DNA of 64,000 nt from Gloeocapsa sp. DLM2.Bin57. Lineage in GTDB: Bacteria; Cyanobacteriota; Cyanobacteriia; Cyanobacteriales; Gloeocapsaceae. The notes under the pieces are model-generated. The model ran no database searches. It saw nothing but the letters and a program-made list of their open reading frames with translations, and was not told the DNA's origin. Each line of letters begins with the position of its first letter. Position 1 is the first letter of the stretch. The stretch is from the NCBI GenBank assembly GCA_007693955.1, contig RECR01000037.1, positions 39,498 to 103,497 on the forward strand, in the 5' to 3' direction. Both the position numbers and the translations under genes were made by a program. Below are positions 35,328 to 45,528 of this stretch, piece after piece.

Positions 35328-36693
35328 TGTTTTGAGAACTTGATTGATTAAATACCACTCTTAACAAAGGAGGTGCGATAAAAGTTGTGACGATTACCAT
35401 GATAATAATTGCTGTCTCTACAGTAGGTGAAAGTGCTCCACTCGCTGCTCCTACTCCTGCGAATACTAACCCTACTTCTCCTCTCGGTACAATTCCTACC
35501 CCAATAGCTAGTTTATTGAGCTTCTCTTGACCAAAAACGGCAAACCCTGCTACCACTTTACCGATAATCGCTACGATAACTAAAAAAGCAGCCATAATTA
35601 AACCTTCACGGTTACTTGGAATCCCTGGATTTAAGACACTGAGATTGGTTTTTGCTCCTACACAAACAAAGAAAATTGGTACGAAAAAATCAGCGATGGG
35701 TATGATTTGCTCTTCTAATTCTTCTCGTTTTTCGGTTTCTGCTAAGACTAAACCTGCTGCAAATGCTCCTAGAATCGCTTCTAGTTGAATAACGTTGGCG
35801 ATATAAGATAGTAAAAACCCAAAAATTAAGCTCGTAATCAGTAGTTGACCACGAGTTTTCATCTCACTTACTAAACCCACAAAAAATGGAGTTAACAACC
35901 GACCTAGCAAAATTGCCCCTATTAAAAATACTGCAGCACTAACAATCAGATAGATGATATTGCTTGCTTGTATCTCTCCTGTTTTGGCTAAACTTGCTAC
36001 TATGGCTAGTAATATTATCCCTAGAATATCATCTAGTACCGCAGCACCAATAATTATTTGTCCTTCTTTAGAATTGAGATAACCTATTTCTGCTAAAACT
36101 TTGGCTGTAATGCCTATACTAGTAGCTGTTAAAGCAGTACCTGCAAAAATAGCGGGTATCGCTGGTAAATTAAAGATATACAATAACCCTATAGTACCTA
36201 AAGCAAAGGGAGCAACTAAACCGACGATCGCTACTATTATTGCTTGTGGTCCTACTTTGAGTAATTCTTTTAGGTCTGATTCTAATCCTATTTCAAATAG
36301 TAGTATAATTACCCCTAGTTCTGAGAGTATAGTAATAGCTTCGCTTTGGGTTGCCAATACTGACTCAGCTGCTTCGGGTGATAAATCTGCCGTTAACGAC
36401 AGTATGCGCATCAGTACAGATGTTTCAGGGGTAGCACCTGTTTCGGGGAAAACCAGCAAGTTTAAGAGGGAAACACCGATGACTACCCCTCCTGCTAATT
36501 CTCCTAAAACAGGAGGAAGATTGATTCTGGCGCAGATTTCTCCACCTATTTTACTCCCTAGGTAGATAAATACTAAACTTAACAAGACCGCAGCGATAAC
36601 TAAAGCACCATTTTCTGATGCTTCTCCTTCTGCTGCTGTTGCTAGTAATGGCGTCTTAGTGAAAAAATCAATTGCAACAATCAAGTTATCCAT
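35293..36693 (-). CDS. CPA2-type cation/proton antiporter, copy B
   Basis: A 466-residue paralogue of copy A with the same double-Asp helix AAVLDDILGIILLAIVAS and the same N-terminal 45 residues apart from one change. Differences cluster in the middle helices (VGPQAIIVAIVGLVAPFALG). The tail NKESLSTSTDKG is one residue longer than in copy A. Both are intact. The gap between the two genes is only 35 bases and is itself repeated upstream of copy B. Confidence 0.93.
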   Translation of the reverse strand: MDNLIVAIDFFTKTPLLATAAEGEASENGALVIAAVLLSLVFIYLGSKIGGEICARINLPPVLGELAGGVVIGVSLLNLLVFPETGATPETSVLMRILSLTADLSPEAAESVLATQSEAITILSELGVIILLFEIGLESDLKELLKVGPQAIIVAIVGLVAPFALGTIGLLYIFNLPAIPAIFAGTALTATSIGITAKVLAEIGYLNSKEGQIIIGAAVLDDILGIILLAIVASLAKTGEIQASNIIYLIVSAAVFLIGAILLGRLLTPFFVGLVSEMKTRGQLLITSLIFGFLLSYIANVIQLEAILGAFAAGLVLAETEKREELEEQIIPIADFFVPIFFVCVGAKTNLSVLNPGIPSNREGLIMAAFLVIVAIIGKVVAGFAVFGQEKLNKLAIGVGIVPRGEVGLVFAGVGAASGALSPTVETAIIIMVIVTTFIAPPLLRVVFNQSSSQNKESLSTSTDKG

Positions 36694-36787
36694 GTTTGAG
36701 TCAGAAATTATTTTATCTTAGTTTACACCTATCCTTTATCAGTTGAGGTAGATAAGCTTTCTTGGCTTGCGAAACTTGATTAAATCC
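36694..36787 (-). pseudogene. 3' stump of a third antiporter copy plus duplicated leader
   Basis: 36694-36763 repeats 35258-35327 exactly. It includes, at 36729-36763, the stop codon and last codons of another antiporter gene in the position expected for a third tandem copy. Beyond 36763 the match to the C-terminal coding region continues to about 36787 with several indels and substitutions, then ends. The rest of the third copy has been lost. Confidence 0.85.
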
Positions 36788-36944
36788 TACATTCCGCACG
36801 TCTAATTGTAATAAGCGAGAAAGTAGTCAGGAGGGGTAGTAATTAATACTTAGTGTGCTTTAATTACACTTTAATTCATTTGGCAATCAATATAGAGTTT
36901 AGAAAAAATTTTAAGTACTTCTACTGAAAAAACAGGAAAAAACT

Positions 36945-37028
36945 ATGTATTTAAAAAAATATTCAGCACTTCTGAATTGCTGCAATTCTGACTCCTCTTC
37001 ATACTACTGCTTGAACTGCGGAAAGTGA
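36945..37028 (+). CDS. Possible 27-residue cysteine-rich peptide
   Basis: ATG at 36945 has an AGGA sequence 7-10 bases upstream. The 27 codons include four cysteines, CC and CLNCGK, in the second half. It may be a genuine small peptide or the start of a lost zinc-ribbon protein. Small size and no known relative keep the call weak. Confidence 0.25.
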   Translation: MYLKKYSALLNCCNSDSSSYYCLNCGK

Positions 37029-37029
37029 G

Positions 37030-37229
37030 TTAAATAATACTCTTTCCCGAATGGCGATCGCATTGACATACAATCTCTAAAAACTAAAGTTATTTCTATA
37101 ATATACGTAAATGACAAAGCTAATGGTAATCAAGATGGGTCTTCTTGGCGTCACGCTTTTATAGTAGGGGTATTAACCGAGATAGCTATTTTACCAAGAT
37201 TACCTACCTTAGAAGTTAGTAATATTTAG
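37030..37229 (+). pseudogene. Fragment resembling the N terminus of a beta-helix surface protein
   Basis: The open frame ends at TAG 37227-37229 and has no start codon. It contains IYVNDKANGNQDGSSWRHAF, which closely resembles the recurring first segment (IYVD-A-G-NDGSSW-NAF) of right-handed parallel beta-helix surface proteins. After this the sequence departs from the family (IVGVLTEIAILPRLPTLEV). It is probably a leftover piece of a large accessory gene. Confidence 0.4.
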
Positions 37230-37234
37230 ATTGT

Positions 37235-38761
37235 TTAAATATTCTCAAAAGCGCTTAAATCTAATAACTCATAAGACTCAAAAAACCCTTTAAGTTTAGT
37301 AGCGATTTTTGCTACTCCTCCAGATACATTGGTTTCAATATTAAGAGGAATTACTGGATCATGAAGAGATAAACGTAATAAAAACCAACCTTGTTCAGAA
37401 GGAGATTGACAAGCTACGCGCACACCTTCATAATTATTAGGAACTATTTGCCAATTGGTTTGGTTTTCGGCGAATTCTTGCAGTTTTTCTATAACCATAT
37501 TCCCATAGTTTTTAAAGTCTTCGGTATTAATTTTAAGACGAAATTCTTCACTTTCTACGGGTTCTTGTAAAGTAGAGATTAAATCCTCTAAAGCTTTATC
37601 TTCTAACTTTAATTGAGCGAGTTTAATTAATACTTTGGTCATTAAATAAGCTCCATCATCGAGAAAATAATTCTCGCGCATTGCTCCATGACCTGATGTT
37701 TCTATAGCTAACCAAGATTCTTGACCTTGTTGATTTAATCTAATCGCTTCATTGATGACGTTTTTATAACCTCTTTTAAAGCGATGGTGGATACCACCTA
37801 AATCGGTAATAAACTGAGTCAACCCATCAGAGCTGATAGAATCTGTAACGATAGTAGAGTTAGGATGTTCCCTTAAAACGATCGCCCCTATCAAAGCTAT
37901 TAAACGGTTTCTATTGATTTCTTTCCCCTGAGAATCTACAGCACCTGCTCTATCTACATCGGTATCAAAAATAATGCCCAAATCTGCTTGATTGTTAGTT
38001 ACTGCAGCACAAATAGAAGCCATGGCTTCTTTATCTTCGGGATTAGGGATATGGTTAGGGAAATTCCCGTCAGGTTCGAGAAATTGACTTCCTGTGGTAT
38101 CAGCTCCTAAAGGTTGTAAAACTTTATCTACATAAAAACCACCTGCACCATTACCCGCATCTACGATAATTTTTAATCCTGTGAGAGGTTGGTTATAGTT
38201 GGTGGGATGGTTAACTGAGGCGCGAATTTTGTCAACAAATTGTTGAGCATAAACGGAGATAAAGTCTTTTACTGTCACAACTCCTGGGGTATCAGAGTTA
38301 TTAAATTGATTAGTAGCAGCCAAAGACAGAATAGCGGTGATATCGGCTTTGTCTAATCCTCCTGAAGAGGTAAAGAATTTTAAGCCGTTACGGTTAAAGG
38401 GTAGATGACTAGCGGTGAGCATGATTGCTCCATCACAGTTAAAACCTGCGGTAATGGTGCTCATAAACATCGCGGGAGTAGAAGCTATCCCAAAGTCAAG
38501 GACATTTGCTCCTGTACTAGTGATACCTTCGGTAACTGCTTCGGTGAGTTGAGGTCCTGACAGACGACTATCTCTACCTAGAGAAATGGTTAAAGCGGTG
38601 GTAGGTTGAGATAGGGTTTGACTTAACCAGGTGCTAAAGGCTTGACCTAGGGTTTTGGCTACTGTAGGGGTAAGATTGACTGACTCGTTGGGTATTCCTG
38701 GTAAAGCCACACCACGAATATCAGAGCCATTTTGTAGTTTAGTCCAGTTGAAATTTTCCAT
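37235..38761 (-). CDS. Phosphomannomutase / phosphoglucomutase
   Basis: A 508-residue alpha-D-phosphohexomutase. The phospho-serine loop is MLTASHLPFNRNGLKFF (Ser in TASH), the metal loop is IIFDTDVDRAGAVD and the sugar-specificity loop is IETSGHGAMRENYFLDDGAY. It interconverts hexose 1- and 6-phosphates for glycogen, cell-wall or exopolysaccharide precursors. Raf1 lies 6 bases upstream, so co-transcription is likely. ATG 38761. Confidence 0.92.
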   Translation of the reverse strand: MENFNWTKLQNGSDIRGVALPGIPNESVNLTPTVAKTLGQAFSTWLSQTLSQPTTALTISLGRDSRLSGPQLTEAVTEGITSTGANVLDFGIASTPAMFMSTITAGFNCDGAIMLTASHLPFNRNGLKFFTSSGGLDKADITAILSLAATNQFNNSDTPGVVTVKDFISVYAQQFVDKIRASVNHPTNYNQPLTGLKIIVDAGNGAGGFYVDKVLQPLGADTTGSQFLEPDGNFPNHIPNPEDKEAMASICAAVTNNQADLGIIFDTDVDRAGAVDSQGKEINRNRLIALIGAIVLREHPNSTIVTDSISSDGLTQFITDLGGIHHRFKRGYKNVINEAIRLNQQGQESWLAIETSGHGAMRENYFLDDGAYLMTKVLIKLAQLKLEDKALEDLISTLQEPVESEEFRLKINTEDFKNYGNMVIEKLQEFAENQTNWQIVPNNYEGVRVACQSPSEQGWFLLRLSLHDPVIPLNIETNVSGGVAKIATKLKGFFESYELLDLSAFENI

Positions 38762-38767
38762 GGTTTT

Positions 38768-39829
38768 TTAGTCGTCCATTTGCCAGGGTTCGATGAGATT
38801 ATTTTCATCGAGGATCTTTTTGGGGCGTAAAATCAAGATAACTTGACCGAGTATGATTAGGTCAGGTTCTGTTTCTGACCATTGTACCTCTACAGTCTCG
38901 CCCTTGGAGAGGAGAAAATAACTCTGATTATTCCAGGTGGTGAGATGGCGATCGATAACGATTAAGACGGTTTCTGGTTTAGGGGAAACCACTTGAGGTA
39001 ATAAGTCGCTTTGCGCAAAAATGCCTACGGGGTCTTTAGCTTTAAGAATGGCTTGCCAACCTGGAATAGGTACTACATAAGTATTTGCGGTAATTTGTAC
39101 CGAAGCGAAGGTATTCTCAAGAGTGAGAGTGGGTGCTTGAGTTACTGCAGTTGGGGTTAAGGGTAAAGTTCCTGCTAAGGGAATCAGACGGGGTAATTCT
39201 TCTTCTGCTTCTAAACGATAGAGAGGTAAAAGGGGAGCAGTGACTCTAGGTGATATCGTAAAATCACTGAGTAGCTGTTCAATAGCGCTTCTAGCACTAG
39301 CAGAATGGGCGAATTTTAACCCTAGGGCGATTAGTCTAGAGCGTTCTTGCAGGTCTTTTTTTTGCCGAGCACGCTTCCAATACTGATAGGCGATCGCGTC
39401 TCCTGGATGATTAGAGAAACCAGGGGGTAATTCTGATAAGCGAGACATTTCTTGTACAGCTTTGGCTACTTCTTTAGTGCTGTCAGCTGTTAATTTTTTG
39501 CTCATTGCCAATTCAGCTACTTCCCGTCTTTGTTTCTGGTTAAGAATACGCAATTCATATAAAACATCGCTGCAAGGTCCTTGACAATACTTAAGTAAAT
39601 CTTCGGATGCTCCCTCAGTATAAATACTGTCATAAACCTGTGCAGCCACAATAACTAAATTCTGTTGACTACTTTGAAAGCCTGTAGCTTCAAAAATAGT
39701 TTGAGAATTATAACCAGCCTTTTGGAGGCGTTGACAGGTTTTACCCCAGTCAACCCAGTTGCCTTCCTTATGTAATAGCGATCGCATTAATTCAGTGGCT
39801 ACCGCTTCTGATAGTTGTTCTTCGCTCAT
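38768..39829 (-). CDS. raf1: Rubisco accumulation factor 1
   Basis: A chaperone that assembles the large subunit of Rubisco. It has 353 residues, near the usual 350-360 of cyanobacterial Raf1. N-terminal helix-turn-helix-like region (GNWVDWGKTCQRLQKAGYNSQTIFEATGF), a helical domain (RRREVAELAMSKKLTAD-type block; LPPGFSNHPGDAIAYQYWKRARQ) and a C-terminal beta-domain from about residue 205 (LPLYRLEAEEELPRLIPLAGTLPLT). No rbc genes are adjacent. The phosphohexomutase follows after 6 bases. Confidence 0.93.
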   Translation of the reverse strand: MSEEQLSEAVATELMRSLLHKEGNWVDWGKTCQRLQKAGYNSQTIFEATGFQSSQQNLVIVAAQVYDSIYTEGASEDLLKYCQGPCSDVLYELRILNQKQRREVAELAMSKKLTADSTKEVAKAVQEMSRLSELPPGFSNHPGDAIAYQYWKRARQKKDLQERSRLIALGLKFAHSASARSAIEQLLSDFTISPRVTAPLLPLYRLEAEEELPRLIPLAGTLPLTPTAVTQAPTLTLENTFASVQITANTYVVPIPGWQAILKAKDPVGIFAQSDLLPQVVSPKPETVLIVIDRHLTTWNNQSYFLLSKGETVEVQWSETEPDLIILGQVILILRPKKILDENNLIEPWQMDD

Positions 39830-40055
39830 TCTAACCGTTGAAAGTTAACATTATATAGCAATACGCATTAATGTTAGTACATTTTTAAGTTGTGAAACCC
39901 ATATAAAGAGTTCGGGGTTCTGGGTTTGCTTTTAGGTATTAGGTGTTAGGTGCTAGGAGGTATTATTTATATATAAAATACTACTCTTGCCTCTTGCCTG
40001 AATGCCTGAGTGCCTATTCCCTATTCCCTATTCCCTATTCCCTTGTCAAGTAGCG
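39830..40055. other. Low-complexity intergenic region
   Basis: No gene seen. It contains short G/T-rich and C/T-rich words (TTAGGTGTTAGGTGCTAGG, CTCTTGCCTCTTGCC) and the heptamer array at 40014-40041. This is typical of repeat-rich cyanobacterial spacers. Confidence 0.6.
40014..40041. repeat. Heptamer tandem repeat (CTATTCC x4)
   Basis: Four perfect copies of CTATTCC in the spacer 3' of crtB. They belong to the class of short 7-base tandem repeats seen at 2882 and 57624 in this window. Confidence 0.85.
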
Positions 40056-40994
40056 CTATAGAGCTTGAGCCCGTAACCAAGAGATAGGTAAATAGAGCAT
40101 CTTTTGGGGTGTAGGCACAAAAGCTCGTTTATTAAATACATCATAACCATTAGCCTCGATCACGTCTAAGATTCCCTGATAAAGCATCAGTGCTGACCAA
40201 ACCGGCCAACGAGAATCCCGAGATAGGGCGCGGATACCTCTTTCTGCTTGTTGATAATATTGACGTGCTCGGTCAATTTCAAAGCTCATTAAGGCTTGCC
40301 AGCGCTCATCAATAACGTGATTATAGAGGTCTTCTTCAGTATAATTAAATAATTCCAAGTCTTCTAGAGGTAAATAAATCCTTCCCCTAGAGATATCCTC
40401 ACCCACATCCCGCAGAATGTTAGTCAACTGGTTAGCGATTCCTAAAGCTAGGGCTTCTTCTTTGGGGATGTAATTAAGCTCATTGGTTGTCCAGGGGGTT
40501 TGAGAGTCTTGTTTTTCTACACCGAGTACAGAGCTAGACATCAAACCTACTGTTCCGGCGACGCGATAACAATAGAGATACAGTTCATCAAAAGTCTCGT
40601 AACGACTGCGATAGAGGTCCATTCTTTGTCCTGCGATCATATCCCGAAAGGGGGCTATATCTATTTCAGGAAAACGGGCGATCGCATCTACTAGGGCTAC
40701 ATCGGGGTCAGCTAAGGGATGACCTGCGAAAATAGACTCTAAATTATGTTCCCAGACTTCTAGGGTTTCTAAAGTAGTTTGACTAGCTTCAGGACCATCC
40801 ACTAATTCATCGGTTCTTCTACACCAGACGTATATCGCCCAGATTGCTTCTCGTTTGTGTTTGGGCATTAAGAGAGTGCCCAAGTAAAAGGTTTTGGAAT
40901 ACTTCGCGGTAATTTGACGACAGTATTCGTAGGCTTCTGTAACAGAAGCTAGGTTTTTAGGGGTTTTTTGTTTAGGTTTAGGTAATTGCAGCAT
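40056..40994 (-). CDS. crtB: Phytoene synthase
   Basis: This enzyme condenses two geranylgeranyl diphosphates to phytoene, the first committed step of carotenoid synthesis. It has 312 residues, as usual. The first aspartate-rich motif is RRTDELVDGPEAS; the second is NQLTNILRDVGEDISRGRIYLP. VAGTVGLMSSSVLG is also conserved. It lies 96 bases after crtP on the same strand, the standard cyanobacterial crtP-crtB operon. Confidence 0.97.
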   Translation of the reverse strand: MLQLPKPKQKTPKNLASVTEAYEYCRQITAKYSKTFYLGTLLMPKHKREAIWAIYVWCRRTDELVDGPEASQTTLETLEVWEHNLESIFAGHPLADPDVALVDAIARFPEIDIAPFRDMIAGQRMDLYRSRYETFDELYLYCYRVAGTVGLMSSSVLGVEKQDSQTPWTTNELNYIPKEEALALGIANQLTNILRDVGEDISRGRIYLPLEDLELFNYTEEDLYNHVIDERWQALMSFEIDRARQYYQQAERGIRALSRDSRWPVWSALMLYQGILDVIEANGYDVFNKRAFVPTPQKMLYLPISWLRAQAL

Positions 40995-41090
40995 TCATCG
41001 GCAGGAGAAAAACTGTCATTCAATTCAATTCAATTCAGACTAAATTTTAATCTTAGTCTAGTAAGCATTTTCCCATTGTCTGAGCTAATT

Positions 41091-42560
<1,470 letters not shown>

Positions 42561-42592
42561 TCATTATACTTTGCATTTCGTTACATTTCTCA

Positions 42593-43141
42593 TTATTTAG
42601 TAAAATTTGTGGAAGTCACTACACGTTTGCGCAAAGATTCTACACGACGTTTGGCTATTTTGTTTTCTGGATCATATTGCAATGTCTGTTCATAGGTTGC
42701 TAATGCTTGTGCGGTGAGTTGTTTTTTCTCATAAGCGTTACCTAGATTATTGAGGGCGATCGTGTACTCGGGATACAATTTAATAGCGTCTTTGTAATTG
42801 CGGATAGCTATATCATATTGTTCCTGAGCAAAATAAGCATAACCCATGGCGTTATAAATCAGGGCTAGGTTTTCTGATTCTATTTGACTCCCTTTAATGG
42901 CTTTTTGAAATAGGTTAATTGACTGTACATAAAGTTTTTTGTCTAGATATAGACTCCCTAGTTCATAGTATTCTTGGGGTGTTCCTTTGCCTTCTTTGAG
43001 TTTTTGCTGTAGTTTGCTAAAGGTGCTTTCTACTCTTCTGGTTCGCCAAATCTGAGTTAATAAAAAATAAGCGATCGCTCCTAAAATAGCGAGTAACACT
43101 CCTAGGTAAATCACTGGTAAAATTTCTGCTGAGTTTTCCAT
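42593..43141 (-). CDS. TPR membrane protein, Ycf37-like
   Basis: A 182-residue protein with one N-terminal transmembrane helix (PVIYLGVLLAILGAIAYFLL), a basic helix, then three TPR units (YYELGSLYLDKKLYVQSINLFQKA, LIYNAMGYAYFAQEQYDIAIRNYKDAI and LNNLGNAYEKKQLTAQALATYEQTL). Size and layout match Ycf37, which helps assemble photosystem I. The assignment is by resemblance, not proof. ATG 43141 is preferred over the TTG three codons earlier. It lies 68 bases upstream of crtP. Confidence 0.75.
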   Translation of the reverse strand: MENSAEILPVIYLGVLLAILGAIAYFLLTQIWRTRRVESTFSKLQQKLKEGKGTPQEYYELGSLYLDKKLYVQSINLFQKAIKGSQIESENLALIYNAMGYAYFAQEQYDIAIRNYKDAIKLYPEYTIALNNLGNAYEKKQLTAQALATYEQTLQYDPENKIAKRRVESLRKRVVTSTNFTK

Positions 43142-43169
43142 CTTTATCAATCTTGAGTTAATGTTAAGT

Positions 43170-43937
43170 TTAGGGTAATCCCCAATAATTAGCTCTTTCT
43201 CTCAACCAACCCGAGTCTCGCCACTTGGCGATCGCCTTGTTGATTTGATTGTGCAAGCTAACATATTGTAAGCCTTTGGGTATGGCTATGGCTAGAGGTT
43301 CTCCTGAGAGACTTTGTGCTATTAGTCTATATTCTGGGTATTCTTGTACCCATCCCGTTAAAATACTTTGATCTGCTCCGAAGGCGATCGCTTCTGAAGC
43401 TTCTAGTAACTCATATGCTTCTTGATAGGAATCTACCCCCACTAATTCTGCTGTAGGTAATCTACTCCTAATGATCTCAATACTATCAGAGCCTGATAAA
43501 ACTGCTATTCTAGCTGTGCTTAAATCCTGTATGCTATTGATTGAGGGGTCTTTCGTAATTACTCCTGTTCCGTCTAGATAATAATATGTACTAAAGTTGA
43601 CTAATTGGGAACGTGCCGCATTGGCTGTTAATCGAGCTATTACTATATCTACTTGATTATTCAGTAATGCGTCTAAACGTTCTTGATTAGTAACTGGTAC
43701 AAAAGTGACAGCTGTTTCGTCTTGCAGTAATTCTTTAGCCAGGTTTTTGGCGATATCAATTTCTAGTCCTTGTAATTCTCCTGACTCATCTAAAAAAGCT
43801 AGAGGTCGGGAGTTGTTTTTGACCCCTACTCTGATTTCTCCTTTAATTACGGGAGTAGAAGCATTAAGAGGTATTGTACTAACTCTGAGCAATATTATAA
43901 CCAACAAGATGAGCAAAAATAATTTGGCTAGTTTCAT
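43170..43937 (-). CDS. ABC-type solute-binding protein, amino-acid family
   Basis: A 255-residue exported protein. Residues 1-25 are a signal peptide; the rest is a family-3 solute-binding fold: EIRVGVKNNSRPLAFLDESGELQGLEIDIAKNLA, RLDALLNNQVDIVIARLTANAAR and IAVLSGSDSIEIIRS. It probably binds a polar amino acid or similar. No ABC permease or ATPase is adjacent. It lies 28 bases upstream of the Ycf37-like gene. Divergent from the methylase, 19 bases away. Confidence 0.88.
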   Translation of the reverse strand: MKLAKLFLLILLVIILLRVSTIPLNASTPVIKGEIRVGVKNNSRPLAFLDESGELQGLEIDIAKNLAKELLQDETAVTFVPVTNQERLDALLNNQVDIVIARLTANAARSQLVNFSTYYYLDGTGVITKDPSINSIQDLSTARIAVLSGSDSIEIIRSRLPTAELVGVDSYQEAYELLEASEAIAFGADQSILTGWVQEYPEYRLIAQSLSGEPLAIAIPKGLQYVSLHNQINKAIAKWRDSGWLRERANYWGLP

Positions 43938-43956
43938 ATAATAAAAACTTTAAATC

Positions 43957-44895
43957 ATGAAAGAAAATCTACAGATGAGTACTACTCATCGAGTTAAACC
44001 ATTTTTAAAATGGGCAGGGGGAAAAAAACAATTATTGGGTATTTTTAATCAATTATACCCAGAATCTCTTAAAAAAGGTGAATGTACTTGTTATCTAGAA
44101 CCTTTTCTAGGTGGAGGTGCTGTTTATTTTGATCTAGTGCAAAAATATCCTCTCAAATCTGCTTATTTAGCGGATATTAATCCAGAAATTATCATAGCTT
44201 ATAAAGTAATTCAGAAATCAGTAGAATCTCTCATAGAACAACTTGCTGATTTAGCTATTAAATATCAGTCTCTACCTCTAGAGAAACGCCAAGAATTATA
44301 TTATCAAATCCGAGAAAATTACAACCAACAGAGAATAGACTTTAATTACTTAGACTTTTCTGAGTCTTGGGTTAAACGTTCAGCTATGTTAATCTTTCTG
44401 AATAAAACTTGTTTTAATGGTTTATTTAGACTCAACAAAAGTGGAGAGTTTAATGTACCTTATGGACGATATAAAAATCCAACTATTCTCAATCAAGACA
44501 ACCTGATTGCTATCTCAATTATTTTACAAAATGTTGATATTGAATTAGCCAACTTTACAGAAAGTATCAAATTTATTAAAGATAAATCTTTTATGTATTT
44601 AGATCCGCCTTATCGTCCTTTAAATAAGACGTCTAACTTTACTTCTTACTCAAAATTTGTGTTTGATGATACTCAGCAAATACGCTTAGCTAATTTTTAT
44701 AAGCAGCTTAACGCTGAGTATAATATTAATTTGATGCTTAGTAATTCAGATCCTCATAATGAAGATCCTTGGGATAATTTTTTCGATGAACTTTACCAAG
44801 AATTTAATATTCACAGGATACCAGCTACTAGAATGATTAACAGTAAAGCCCATAAACGTGGTACTGTGACTGAATTAGTTATTACGAATTATTAG
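43957..44895 (+). CDS. Dam-type DNA adenine-N6 methyltransferase
   Basis: A D12/Dam-class methylase of 312 residues (306 from the second ATG at 43975). SAM motif KPFLKWAGGKKQLL, LEPFLGGGAVYFDL, and the catalytic motif SFMYLDPPYRPLNKTSNFTSYS (DPPY). This class methylates adenine, usually in GATC (Dam, DpnM, MboI). The endonuclease-like gene begins 6 bases downstream, so this is a type II-like methylase/nuclease cassette. Codons are AT-rich compared with nearby core genes. Specificity is inferred. Confidence 0.92.
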   Translation: MKENLQMSTTHRVKPFLKWAGGKKQLLGIFNQLYPESLKKGECTCYLEPFLGGGAVYFDLVQKYPLKSAYLADINPEIIIAYKVIQKSVESLIEQLADLAIKYQSLPLEKRQELYYQIRENYNQQRIDFNYLDFSESWVKRSAMLIFLNKTCFNGLFRLNKSGEFNVPYGRYKNPTILNQDNLIAISIILQNVDIELANFTESIKFIKDKSFMYLDPPYRPLNKTSNFTSYSKFVFDDTQQIRLANFYKQLNAEYNINLMLSNSDPHNEDPWDNFFDELYQEFNIHRIPATRMINSKAHKRGTVTELVITNY

Positions 44896-44901
44896 TATCT
44901 A

Positions 44902-45528
44902 ATGGAACGTTTAGAAGCAAAAAAACTGATTGAGAAATTAATCGGACAGGATTTAAGGTTATTAGCTGACCAATTAGGAGTTACAGTAAGAGCCAAAAAT
45001 GGCAATATCAACAAGGGTTGGGTAGGTCATGTAATTGAAACTTATTTAGGACTTGCTGCTAACTCTTCTCAGTCACCTGATTTTGGTTCATGGGAATTAA
45101 AAGTATGTTCTCTTAAATATCTCAAAAACGGTTTATTAACTGTCAAAGAAACAATGGCTATTACCATGATTGAACCAGAAAATATAAAAAATAATCCTTT
45201 TGAAAATAGTCATTTATTAAATAAAATGAGCAGAATATTAATACCCGCACGTATTTGGTTCAGTCAAGATGAAAAACAGTCAATACTTGATTCTGTTACA
45301 GAGTTTGATCTTGATGACCCTGTTATATACAATCAAATAAAAGCAGACTATGAATTAGTCAGAGAAATAATAATTAATCAAGGGTTTTCTAGTCTGAGTG
45401 GAACTATAGGAAAATATGTACAACCTAGAACAAAAGGTAAAGGACATGGTTCAACTTCTAGGGCTTTTTATGTGAGAAAAGATTTACTAAATAAAATGAT
45501 TAATAAGAGAGTTAGTCACGGGAATTAG
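44902..45528 (+). CDS. MutH/Sau3AI-type endonuclease
   Basis: A 208-residue protein. Its INKGWVGHVIETYLG block matches the RDKGWIG-LLE-WLG block of MutH, followed by the nuclease motif D60-F-G-S-W-E65-L-K67 (D...ExK). The C terminus has IGKYVQPRTKGKGHGSTSRAFYVRKDLLNK, like the final MutH/Sau3AI region. These nucleases cut at GATC. With the methylase 6 bases upstream it is probably a restriction enzyme, not a mismatch-repair MutH, since cyanobacteria are not known to use MutH. Specificity not tested. Confidence 0.85.
   Translation: MERLEAKKLIEKLIGQDLRLLADQLGVTVRAKNGNINKGWVGHVIETYLGLAANSSQSPDFGSWELKVCSLKYLKNGLLTVKETMAITMIEPENIKNNPFENSHLLNKMSRILIPARIWFSQDEKQSILDSVTEFDLDDPVIYNQIKADYELVREIIINQGFSSLSGTIGKYVQPRTKGKGHGSTSRAFYVRKDLLNKMINKRVSHGN

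Larger units (their letters stand above)
36788..37234. other. Gene remnants and non-coding DNA upstream of the antiporters
   Basis: No full-length gene is visible. The stretch holds a 27-codon cysteine-rich open frame at 36945-37028 and, at about 37030-37229, a frame without a start that looks like a piece of a surface protein. This is where the third antiporter copy would have been, so it appears to be a deletion and insertion scar. Confidence 0.5.

Noticed and set aside
36101..36565. 154-codon open frame on the forward strand
   Set aside because: It lies wholly inside the antiporter copy B gene and has the composition expected of its antisense. The paralogue has no equivalent full-length frame.
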